Of a stretch of 6,862 bases of DNA, positions 1 through 6,690 are shown piece after piece; positions within the stretch are counted from its first letter, which is position 1, and each line of letters opens with the position of its first letter. The notes under the pieces were generated by a model. It was not told the origin of the DNA. It searched no databases and saw only the letters and a list, made by a program, of their open reading frames with translations. This stretch comes from CAYUKK01 sp964445305 (GTDB lineage: Bacteria > Acidobacteriota > Aminicenantia > Aminicenantales > UBA8522). A program made the position numbers and the translations under genes. The stretch covers positions 1 through 6,862 of the forward strand of contig CAYUKK010000037.1 in assembly GCA_964445305.1 (NCBI GenBank), written 5' to 3'.

Positions 1-2821
1 CCCTGAAATAGCTGACAATAAAGGCGTCAGGGCTGCAGCGAAAATTGGTCAAATAGACTGGGAAAAGCTTCGGGTGGCGAAGAACAAGCTCTGTGGCCTG
101 GATGATTTTTCTCCCGTAATGCCAATGGACTTGGCTCAGGAGGTCTTCCGTTAAGCGGGGGGTCAAATCCCTGAGAGGAAGCATATCCTGGCTTAGAACC
201 CGGATGCCATATTGCTGGATCAAGTCAGGTATATCATGGTTGATCGTCACATCCAAAAGATTGTAAGGTCGGCCGAGAAGGACGACGGCAAATGCTGAGT
301 CAGGCCCCAGGGAAGCGATGACCTCTTCGCCATGGCGCTCGAGGTTTTCTTTGCGGGCGAGAAAACTCGTCCAGCTTTCTTCGAAGGCGCGAAGGATAGC
401 CTTTTCCGAAACTCGAAGCAAGGGACCCAGAGAGTGAAAAAGAGAGCTGGCGATGCGGTCGGGCTCCTCCTGAAGGTTGACCACTGGAAAGAGGAGGTTT
501 TTCCGGCGGCCAAAAAGCCGCGAATTGAAAAGCACAACGGGCATGTAGGACGTATAGTAGCAGAAAAAGTTGAACTTCTCCTCCTTGGATTGCCGGGGGC
601 CGTGGAGCATGATGGGGAAAAAGATATGATCGACCTTGCCCTTATCGAGCCAGCTCACATGGCCGTGAGCGAGAAGGATGGGCGCACAAAACTCTGCCCG
701 GGCAAGCTTCTTGCCAGCTTTGAGTATCTCCCTTTCCTGGGGCGAAACCACCGTCTCGAACCCGAGACGGGAGAAAAACTCCTGCCACAACGGCAGGTAC
801 TCGACGAGCGGCAGGGCTTGAGGCAGGCCGATTTTTTCTCTCGGCTGTCCTCTGACGGAAGATGTTCTGGCCTGAAAAGAATAAGCCTGGCGGTAAATCT
901 TCTTCACCGAAGCAAAAGGAACCGCCCTTTCCTTGTACTCGGTGTCCTCATAGTCACGGCCACACAGGAAGCCCCAGGCGGCTCGCTCCCTCCCGGCTAC
1001 GACGACAGTGATCTGGCACCTGTTCCGGCACAGAGAACAGGTTTCTGTCCGCTGGCCGTGCGACCAACCAGCAAAATCAAGCCCGACAAAACCCGATTGC
1101 ATCCTGGCTCTTTCCCGCAAGAGCAAGCACACACCCAGGGCGCCAGCGATATGGCAGTACCTTGAGACGAAGATGGGTTTCTGGAGGAAAGACTCGAAGG
1201 CAGCGACGAGGGCTTTGTTGCGGGCTGTGGCTCCTTGAAAGCAAATGCGTTCGCCGAGCCTGGCCTGGCCGACAACTCGCATGAGGTAATTATCCCGAAT
1301 CGAATGGAGGACGGAGGCGAGAAGGTCTTCTTTGGTCCAGCCCTCAGCGAGGAAGCGGCTCAAATCCCTGTCCATATAGACGGTGCAGCGGTCGGAAATG
1401 ACGGGTCCTCTTCGGCCAAGGGCAAGCTCAGCATAGTCATCGAGGCTCACATCCAGCCTCTTGGCCTGCTCCTCGATGAAGGAGCCGGTGCCAGCAGCGC
1501 AGATGTAGTTCATGATAGCCTGGACGACCGCCCCCCGCTGGATGCGGATGAACTTGGAATCCTGACCACCTATCTCGATAACGGTGTCGACCTCGGGGTC
1601 GACGAAAACGGCCGCGCGCGCATGGGCCGTGATCTCGTTGATGACGAGGTCGGCATGGATGAGCTTGCCGATGAGCTCCCTCCCTGAGCCAGTTGTCCCG
1701 ACGCCCAAGAAATGGAACTTTAGGCCATGATGCTCCTCTAAAGACTTGAGGGCCCGGAACAACTTCTGGACAGCTTGGACGGGCGCCGATTGAGTGTAGG
1801 TATAAAGGCCGAGATAAACCTCATCCTGGCCGCACACAGCCAGTTTCGTGCTCGTCGAGCCGATATCGATGCCCAGATAAACGGGCATGGATCTTCCCTC
1901 CGGCAGCTTCTCGTAAAGGATGATCTCGACATCCTCATCGAGGCGGGCAAATTGGCCCGTAAAATCGGGGTAGAGAGACTTCTCCAGCCGAAGCGGGGGA
2001 TTGAGCGGAAGATGGCTCTCGACGGGCAATGCTCCGAAATCAGCCAAAGACCTCAGGTCGATGGGCCTCTCAGCCAGCAGGGCGGCGCCGATGGCCGGCG
2101 TCACCTCGGCGTGGGGCAGCACTTCAACGGGCCGCCGCAGGATTCTTTCCAGGGCCGAGACGACCCGCGCGTTCAGGGCCACGCCGCCGGCCATGCAGAG
2201 CTCACCTTCCAGCTCTTTTTCTTTGATCAACGTCTCGGCTAAAGATAGAGCAACGCCATCACAAAGACCAGCCGCAATGGCCTCCAGAGAGTAGCCTTTC
2301 TGCTGGGAGTGGATGAGGTCCGTCTTGGCGAAGACAGCACAGCGGGTAGCGATAGAGGGGGGCGTTCCCCGGAAACGCCTGGCCAGCTCCGAAAGCTCAT
2401 CGATGCTGAGACCGAGACGGCTCGCCTGCTGGTCAAGAAAGACCCCGGTTCCGGAGGCGCAATCCGTGTTGACTTCATGTCCGTTGTAAGTTCCGTCCTC
2501 GTTGAGCCCGATGAGCGCAATGGTCTCGCCGCCGGCGAGAAGGATGTGACGGAACGGCCGCCCGGCTGCCCACCGGACTCCCTCGACTGCGGCTACGATG
2601 TCATTGACTCTTCTTTCCGTCCCCAAGATTCTCGCCCCCCGTCCCGTCGCGGCCAGCTTGACCTCAGAAAATTCGAGCGTCCTGAGGATGTCGAGGAGCG
2701 TCTGCCGAACGTTCCCGTGATGGAAGCGGTAAAATTTGGCGACAAGGCCGCCCTCTTTAATGACAGCGACACCGACCGTCACCGCTCCGATATCAACGCC
2801 AATCCTGACCTCTTCTTTCAT
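1..2821 (-). CDS. Giant acyl-CoA dehydratase activase, tandem BadF/HgdC ATPase domains plus DUF2229/HgdB-like region (C-terminus off the window)
   Basis: Reading the minus strand from the ATG at 2821-2819 gives about 940 codons with no stop to the left edge. Residues 1-270 are a first ASKHA ATPase domain: phosphate motif near D10 (VDIGAVT), GGETIAL at 97-103, GGVALN from 212, and C121 (CASGTG) and C161 (TRCAVF). Residues 312-570 are a second: GIDIGSTSTKL with D319, GGQDSK with Q420, C441 (CAAGTG), C479 (DRCTVY), GATARN from 530. In HgdC-type activators the two equivalent cysteines bind a [4Fe-4S] cluster across a dimer. C595, C598 and C602 form CxxCxxxC. A DUF2229/HgdB-like region starts near 664, with C712, C754, LGRPYN (849-854) and C929 (FRCSPDAF). 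Known for the family: ATP-driven low-potential electron transfer to 2-hydroxyacyl-CoA dehydratases or related double-cubane-cluster reductases, in the cytoplasm. Full-length relatives are, from memory, about 1,400 residues, so roughly a third is missing here. This is the first possible ATG after an upstream in-frame stop. No Shine-Dalgarno precedes it. The true substrate cannot be told. Confidence 0.93.
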   Translation of the reverse strand, partial: MKEEVRIGVDIGAVTVGVAVIKEGGLVAKFYRFHHGNVRQTLLDILRTLEFSEVKLAATGRGARILGTERRVNDIVAAVEGVRWAAGRPFRHILLAGGETIALIGLNEDGTYNGHEVNTDCASGTGVFLDQQASRLGLSIDELSELARRFRGTPPSIATRCAVFAKTDLIHSQQKGYSLEAIAAGLCDGVALSLAETLIKEKELEGELCMAGGVALNARVVSALERILRRPVEVLPHAEVTPAIGAALLAERPIDLRSLADFGALPVESHLPLNPPLRLEKSLYPDFTGQFARLDEDVEIILYEKLPEGRSMPVYLGIDIGSTSTKLAVCGQDEVYLGLYTYTQSAPVQAVQKLFRALKSLEEHHGLKFHFLGVGTTGSGRELIGKLIHADLVINEITAHARAAVFVDPEVDTVIEIGGQDSKFIRIQRGAVVQAIMNYICAAGTGSFIEEQAKRLDVSLDDYAELALGRRGPVISDRCTVYMDRDLSRFLAEGWTKEDLLASVLHSIRDNYLMRVVGQARLGERICFQGATARNKALVAAFESFLQKPIFVSRYCHIAGALGVCLLLRERARMQSGFVGLDFAGWSHGQRTETCSLCRNRCQITVVVAGRERAAWGFLCGRDYEDTEYKERAVPFASVKKIYRQAYSFQARTSSVRGQPREKIGLPQALPLVEYLPLWQEFFSRLGFETVVSPQEREILKAGKKLARAEFCAPILLAHGHVSWLDKGKVDHIFFPIMLHGPRQSKEEKFNFFCYYTSYMPVVLFNSRLFGRRKNLLFPVVNLQEEPDRIASSLFHSLGPLLRVSEKAILRAFEESWTSFLARKENLERHGEEVIASLGPDSAFAVVLLGRPYNLLDVTINHDIPDLIQQYGIRVLSQDMLPLRDLTPRLTEDLLSQVHWHYGRKIIQATELVLRHPKLFPVYLTNFRCSPDAFIVSYFR

Positions 2822-2833
2822 CTGAGAGTTAAA

Positions 2834-2860
2834 ATTATAAGCTTATTTTATATGGACCAA
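2834..2860 (-). promoter_or_regulatory. Possible promoter of the activase gene, perhaps leaderless
   Basis: On the minus strand, TATAAT (2839-2834) is a perfect -10 hexamer, with TTGGTC (2860-2855) as a weak -35 across a short 15-nt spacer. The -10 ends 12 nt before the ATG, so transcription would begin only a few bases upstream of the start codon. No GGAGG-like sequence lies before the ATG. Both facts fit a leaderless mRNA. The region is very AT-rich, so chance hexamers are a real risk. Confidence 0.4.
2837..2846. repeat. 10-bp perfect palindrome overlapping the activase -10
   Basis: ATAAGCTTAT is its own reverse complement and overlaps the proposed -10 of the minus-strand gene. It could be an operator half-site cluster, but at this length and in AT-rich DNA it may be chance. 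Confidence 0.25.
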
Positions 2861-2918
2861 TTGTCATTTTATTATTTTATCAGGAGCCCTAAAAATCAAG
2901 CGCCCCAGCGGACAGGAC

Positions 2919-2947
2919 TTGCATCGAAGCAAATTATTGATTATAAT
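2919..2947 (+). promoter_or_regulatory. Sigma70-type promoter of the VWFA-related gene
   Basis: TTGCAT (2919-2924) and a perfect TATAAT (2942-2947) are separated by exactly 17 nt. The -35 matches consensus only in TTG. Transcription would start near 2954, leaving a leader of about 65 nt before the start codon at 3020. It faces away from the activase promoter, as expected for divergent genes. Confidence 0.55.
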
Positions 2948-2964
2948 ATAAATAGGCAAAAGCT

Positions 2965-2976
2965 GGATGGCCATCC
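2965..2976. promoter_or_regulatory. 12-bp perfect palindrome in the VWFA leader, candidate operator
   Basis: GGATGGCCATCC is a perfect palindrome with no spacer, roughly 11-22 nt downstream of the predicted transcription start. A second small dyad, CCGG-N4-CCGG, follows at 2976-2987. The position suits a repressor site that would block early elongation. A hairpin role is less likely because there is no loop. Confidence 0.35.
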
Positions 2977-3008
2977 CGGCCTTCCGGTCAACTTTCAAAG
3001 GATTATGT

Positions 3009-3013
3009 GGAGG
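3009..3013 (+). promoter_or_regulatory. Ribosome binding site deciding the VWFA start
   Basis: GGAGG lies 6 nt before the ATG at 3020. It favours this start over the in-frame ATG at 3005, which has only AAAGGA two bases away, and over any start further upstream, which would put the promoter inside the coding sequence. Confidence 0.75.
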
Positions 3014-3019
3014 AAAGCT

Positions 3020-5128
3020 ATGCGTTCTCTTCTCGACATTATCCGGGCAAAAAACCAAAATGGGTTAGCCAAAACTCTTATCCGATCAATACCGTTTATC
3101 GTCCTTTTTCTGACGGTCGGCTGGATATCTTCTGCCAGGACCGTCCAGAAGAGTGAATTCCAGCTGCTCCCGCTCCAGCATGAGGTCACCGTCACCCTCA
3201 AGCTCCTCCAAGTCTACGTTACGGACAAAAAAGGGAACCCGGTCACGGACCTGGAAAAGGAAGATTTCGAGGTCTTCGATAACGGCCAGCGCGTCGAAAT
3301 CACCGACTTTGAAAAGCACTCCCTCCCCCTCTCCGCCGAAACGACAAAAGGGGGGCCAGAAGAGGCAAGCGAGGTTGTCTCGCCGCCGGCCGATAAACCC
3401 ATTCCCCTTCTTAATCGAAAATTCTTCTTGTTCTTTGATTTCGCTTTCAACAACACGATGGGCATTGTCAAAGCAAAAAAGGCCGCGCTTCACTTTCTTG
3501 ATAACTGGATCCAGCCTCCCGACGAAGTGGGGGTATTTTCCTATTCAACGATGCGGGGCCTGGTCATGCACGAGTACCTGACCACAGACCATGGTGCGAT
3601 TCGCCAAACCGTGGAAAGGTTTGGACTGAGGGATATTCTGGGCAGAGCTGAAGAAGTGGAGGAGAAGTACTGGAAGGCCAAGGAGGGAGAGTCCTCTCTT
3701 CGCGCTAACGAAGAATCTTTGCTCGTCGAGCCGGGAGTAACCTCTCAGCCCTCCTCTGGGGAGTCCTCAGAAATAGCGAGGTTGGAAACTTTCTGGGGCC
3801 GTCGGCTCAAAGACCTGGAAGCGGACAGACAAGCCTATCGCTGGCAAGTCATGACTTTTGCCAATCTGATCCGGGATTTGGCCAAAGCTCTGCGCTATAT
3901 CCCTGGCCGTAAGCTCATTGTCCTCTTTTCCTCTGGCCCGGCTGGCGAGGTCGTCTATAGCGGCAACATCCTCTATGATTTTCAGGACATGCAGAACGAG
4001 CTGGCGGCAGCTAATTGCTCCGTCTTCGCCGTGAACACGGATGACCCCGATTCGACACTTCACAAGCGGCAGAGCTGGACGGGCATCTATCCCCTTCAAC
4101 AACTGGCTAAATCGACTGGCGGAAAATATTTCAATTTTAACTTATCTCCAGACCAGGTCATCGAAGCTATCCATCAAACGACGGCTTGCTACTATGTCCT
4201 CGGATACTACGTCGAGGACAAATGGGATGGAAAATACCACCAGGTTTCCGTGAAGGTGAAAAAGCCAGGCTACAGAGTCCATGCCCAGGCAGGCTATTTC
4301 AACTCCAGGCCTTTCTCTGAGCTTTCTGAGCTGGAGAAGCGCCTTCATCTTGTCGACCTGGCCCTTAACGACAACCCAAAGCTGCAGACTCCGGGTCGTC
4401 TTCCCGTCGCCACGTGGGCAGCGTGGGCGAAAGGAAAGCTGCATCTCATTCTCCTCTCCCGACTCGAAAAAGACAAAATGAGGGATATGGCCAGCCAAAA
4501 CATGGAAATCGTCAGCCTCATCTTCGACACCAAGAATAACCTCACCCGACTGAGGAAAGAAAAGCTTGATTTTTCGAAATTAGCGGCAGACGTTTCTTAT
4601 TGCTGCTCGGAATTCCTCCTTCCTCCAGGGAAATACAACTGCCGCGTCGTCATCCGAAACCTTGATACCGGTCGGGCCGCGGTGGGCTCGACAGCTGTCT
4701 CTGTTGCTGAGCCGGCGGAGGGGCGAGTGAAATTGTATCCGCCGCTTCTTCTCCAACCTGAAAAACCGGTTTTCTGGCCAAGAACGCCCTCCCCGCTCCA
4801 TCTCTTAGCCTTTGACAATGTTTCCCCGGCTGGAGAAACGTGGCCGGAAGGGACGTCCAGAATACAGGCTTTGCTTAAATACGACACTCTCCTCATCGAG
4901 AATGCTCATGTCGCTATCTCTTCCCACCTCGTTTCCCTTACTACCGCTGACCCTATTCCGGTTGCTGTCACGACCTTGAGGAAGTGGAAAGACGGAGATG
5001 GGAATATCCTCCTCGTCGAGCTTCAACCCGACTTTCTCCCGGCCGGCGAATACTCCTTATACATTTTTGCCAAAGAAAAGACCACAGGTTCTTCAGCCTA
5101 TGTGACGTCGCCTCTCGTTGTCCGATAA
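3020..5128 (+). CDS. Exported VWFA-related domain protein (Acidobacteria type)
   Basis: The product is 702 residues. Residues 1-39 look like a signal peptide with a long basic n-region, a hydrophobic core at 24-36 (IPFIVLFLTVGWI) and SSA as a signal-peptidase site at 37-39. An N-terminal beta module (55-95) has VYVTDKKGNPV and DFEVFDNG, the usual opening of VWFA-related proteins. The von Willebrand A-like domain follows: FFLFFDFAFNN at 135-145, a charged insertion about 205-270, PGRKLIVLFSSG at 295-306, STGGKYF from 365, YYVLGYY at 391-397, and AGYF at 424-427, which closes the family homology. The classical DxSxS metal site reads D140-x-A142-x-N144, so canonical metal-dependent adhesion is doubtful, though the family often departs from it. 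Residues 430-702 form a beta-rich C-terminal part I do not recognise. Probably periplasmic or surface-exposed, binding protein or glycan; the ligand is unknown. It ends 99 bp before the GH172 gene. Confidence 0.88.
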   Translation: MRSLLDIIRAKNQNGLAKTLIRSIPFIVLFLTVGWISSARTVQKSEFQLLPLQHEVTVTLKLLQVYVTDKKGNPVTDLEKEDFEVFDNGQRVEITDFEKHSLPLSAETTKGGPEEASEVVSPPADKPIPLLNRKFFLFFDFAFNNTMGIVKAKKAALHFLDNWIQPPDEVGVFSYSTMRGLVMHEYLTTDHGAIRQTVERFGLRDILGRAEEVEEKYWKAKEGESSLRANEESLLVEPGVTSQPSSGESSEIARLETFWGRRLKDLEADRQAYRWQVMTFANLIRDLAKALRYIPGRKLIVLFSSGPAGEVVYSGNILYDFQDMQNELAAANCSVFAVNTDDPDSTLHKRQSWTGIYPLQQLAKSTGGKYFNFNLSPDQVIEAIHQTTACYYVLGYYVEDKWDGKYHQVSVKVKKPGYRVHAQAGYFNSRPFSELSELEKRLHLVDLALNDNPKLQTPGRLPVATWAAWAKGKLHLILLSRLEKDKMRDMASQNMEIVSLIFDTKNNLTRLRKEKLDFSKLAADVSYCCSEFLLPPGKYNCRVVIRNLDTGRAAVGSTAVSVAEPAEGRVKLYPPLLLQPEKPVFWPRTPSPLHLLAFDNVSPAGETWPEGTSRIQALLKYDTLLIENAHVAISSHLVSLTTADPIPVAVTTLRKWKDGDGNILLVELQPDFLPAGEYSLYIFAKEKTTGSSAYVTSPLVVR

Positions 5129-5155
5129 GGAAGGCAATACGATTCTGGCAAGAAC

Positions 5156-5184
5156 TTGACAGGCTGAAAATAAAAAAATATAAA
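5156..5184 (+). promoter_or_regulatory. Near-consensus sigma70-type promoter of the GH172 gene
   Basis: A perfect -35 TTGACA (5156-5161) and TATAAA (5179-5184) are separated by 17 nt, matching 11 of 12 consensus positions. The predicted start is near 5191, giving a leader of about 37 nt. The promoter lies wholly in the gap after the VWFA stop codon, so the downstream gene can be expressed on its own and probably strongly. I saw no obvious activator or repressor site beside it. Confidence 0.75.
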
Positions 5185-5215
5185 ACGGCCTGGGTAAACC
5201 ATGAATCCATTTCCG

Positions 5216-5223
5216 AAAGGAGG
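5216..5223 (+). promoter_or_regulatory. Strong ribosome binding site of the GH172 gene
   Basis: AAAGGAGG sits 4 nt before the ATG at 5228. It selects this start over the in-frame ATG at 5201, which has no such site and would put nine extra residues, including the Shine-Dalgarno codons, in front of a normal signal peptide. Confidence 0.8.
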
Positions 5224-5227
5224 CTCC

Positions 5228-6388
5228 ATGAAAAAAAACTGGATCAAGGGCTGTTTCTTTTTGCTTCTCTTAGCTCTTTTCGTCTACGCTGAGGAAGAAA
5301 AAGTGTTCAACGGTCTCGACCTCAATTTAGGCAACCTCTACCGTCTGTCGCGGGCTCAGACGCGCTCGATCAGTCCGGAGAATTTCACCGGCGAAAAGGG
5401 CAAGGGCGGAATGTCGGTGGATGGACCGGCCATGAAGGCAGCTCGAGACCTTGGGCAGGGCTGGAAGGTTTCGCCCTACGTTCGAATCCAGCCCAAGGAG
5501 ACCTTCGTCATGGCTGAAGTCAAAGGGTCAGGGGCCATCCAGCAAATCTGGCTAACTCCGGCCGGAAACTGGCGCTTCGCCATTATCCGTTTTTATTGGG
5601 ACGACGAGAAGGAGCCTTCCGTCGAGTGCCCGATTGGGGACTTTTTTGCCTGCGGCTGGGGCAGATACGCCCAAATATCTTCGCTGGCTGTGTGCGTCAA
5701 CCCTGGAAGCGCGCTCAACTGCTACTGGCAGATGCCTTTCCGCAAGGGGTTCAAAATCACGCTCGAAAACCTGGGCGACGAAATCTTCACCCTCTATTAC
5801 CAGATTAACTACACTCTGACCGAAGTCCCCGCGGACGCCGCTTACTTCCACGCCCAGTTCAGGCGAGTCAATCCGCTACCCTATAAAAGCGTGTATACGA
5901 TTGTCGACGGCATCAGGGGCTGGGGGCATTACGTCGGCACGTACATGGCCTGGGGTGTCCACAACACCGGCTGGTGGGGCGAAGGAGAAATCAAATTCTA
6001 TATCGACGGCGATGATAAATTTCCGACTATCTGCGGAACGGGAACCGAAGATTATTTCTGTGGCTCTTACAACTTCGACACGAAAGGGCCGGACGGCAAA
6101 AGTCGCTACACCGAGTTCACCACTCCCTACAGCGGCCTGGCCCAGGTTATCCGGCCTGATGGCCTCTATGATTCACAACAGCGCTTCGGGCTTTACCGCT
6201 GGCACATCATGGACCCCATCCGCTTTGAGAAAGACCTCCGGGTGACCATCCAGGCCTTGGGCTGGCGGTCTGGAGGGAGGTACTTGCCACTCCAGGATGA
6301 CATTGCCTCTGTCGCCTACTGGTACCAGAAGGAACCCCATGCGCCTTTCCCCAAGCTCCCGGACAAGGACTACCTGGAAATCAACTGA
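5228..6388 (+). CDS. Secreted DUF2961 / GH172-family protein, probable glycoside hydrolase
   Basis: The product is 386 residues, close to the usual single-domain DUF2961 length. Residues 1-21 are a clean signal peptide: KK, a core from G8 to V19, and VYA before EEE. C9 is in the core and is not a lipobox. The mature part has family features: an IQQIWLTP strand, CPIGDFFACGWG, a tryptophan-rich stretch (YMAWGVHNTGWWGEGE), the signature GTGTEDYF with E274, then YTEFTTPYSG with E296, and FGLYRWH. Known for the family: DUF2961 was reclassified as GH172, including a difructose-anhydride-forming alpha-fructofuranosidase and D-arabinan-degrading exo-arabinofuranosidases. The characterised enzymes use two glutamates about 21 residues apart, which E274 and E296 (22 apart) plausibly match; I recall the numbering rather than having aligned it. 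Likely acts outside the cytoplasm on furanoside glycans. The substrate cannot be told from sequence. It has its own promoter and probably its own terminator, so it may be monocistronic. Confidence 0.9.
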   Translation: MKKNWIKGCFFLLLLALFVYAEEEKVFNGLDLNLGNLYRLSRAQTRSISPENFTGEKGKGGMSVDGPAMKAARDLGQGWKVSPYVRIQPKETFVMAEVKGSGAIQQIWLTPAGNWRFAIIRFYWDDEKEPSVECPIGDFFACGWGRYAQISSLAVCVNPGSALNCYWQMPFRKGFKITLENLGDEIFTLYYQINYTLTEVPADAAYFHAQFRRVNPLPYKSVYTIVDGIRGWGHYVGTYMAWGVHNTGWWGEGEIKFYIDGDDKFPTICGTGTEDYFCGSYNFDTKGPDGKSRYTEFTTPYSGLAQVIRPDGLYDSQQRFGLYRWHIMDPIRFEKDLRVTIQALGWRSGGRYLPLQDDIASVAYWYQKEPHAPFPKLPDKDYLEIN

Positions 6389-6396
6389 AGGCCTAA

Positions 6397-6441
6397 GAAA
6401 GCCGAGCGGGAATCGACCTCATTCTGGCTTTTTCTGTTTTT
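6397..6441 (+). terminator. Probable weak intrinsic terminator after the GH172 gene
   Basis: Nine bases past the stop, AAAGCC (6398-6403) pairs with GGCTTT (6426-6431). Inside, GAAT (6410-6413) can pair with ATTC (6421-6424) around a 7-nt loop, leaving an asymmetric bulge. A broken T-rich run, TTTTTCTGTTTTT (6429-6441), follows. Position and U-tract fit a terminator, but the interrupted stem makes it weak. Confidence 0.45.
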
Positions 6442-6690
6442 CCCAAAATCCCGATGGCAAGAGGATTGGAATGAACCTGTACTTTTCCGCAAGAGGTGGC
6501 TCCGCTTCCGGGCAACCCGCTCATTAGTCTTGATCTCAGCCATGGCGATCGCTCTTCCATCCTTGTGGTGAGCAACTATCCTCTCCATTTCGAGATCAGC
6601 CACCCCGCCTTTCTCATTGAGCCAGGTGATACCCGAAATTGCCGATCAAAGCAGCCGACGGGTCCTGTCGTGGTTCACCCCCGGCCAGGC
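6442..6690. other. Non-coding stretch with repeated TSAGCCA motifs, possible mobile-element remnant
   Basis: No open frame here has a convincing start, ribosome site or recognisable protein. The motif TSAGCCA occurs at 6536-6542, 6596-6602 and 6618-6624, and its core appears inverted as TGGCTC at 6497-6502. GATCTC (6532-6537) and GAGATC (6592-6597) form an inverted pair, each leading into AGCCA. GCAAGAGG is repeated at 6457 and 6489. Several copies of a short motif such as TGGCTSA are reminiscent of the multi-repeat ends of IS21-like elements, but no transposase and no defined terminus are in the window. It could equally be decayed intergenic DNA. Confidence 0.3.

Noticed and set aside
332..1165. 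Plus-strand open frame of 277 codons
   Set aside because: It lies antisense inside the activase frame, has no family resemblance or ribosome site, and the minus-strand translation carries unmistakable motifs.
2309..3019. Upstream extension of the VWFA reading frame
   Set aside because: It is antisense to the activase and would include the promoter and intergenic region; the ribosome site and signal peptide place the start at 3020.
5129..5155. Terminator between the VWFA and GH172 genes
   Set aside because: I found no stem followed by a T-run here, so read-through from the VWFA gene is possible.
5201..5227. Nine-residue N-terminal extension of the GH172 protein
   Set aside because: No ribosome site before 5201, while AAAGGAGG sits correctly before 5228, which begins a standard signal peptide.
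6370..6603. Minus-strand 77-codon frame starting with GTG
   Set aside because: It overlaps the end of the GH172 gene and its terminator and resembles no family I know; a remnant peptide cannot be excluded but is not supported.
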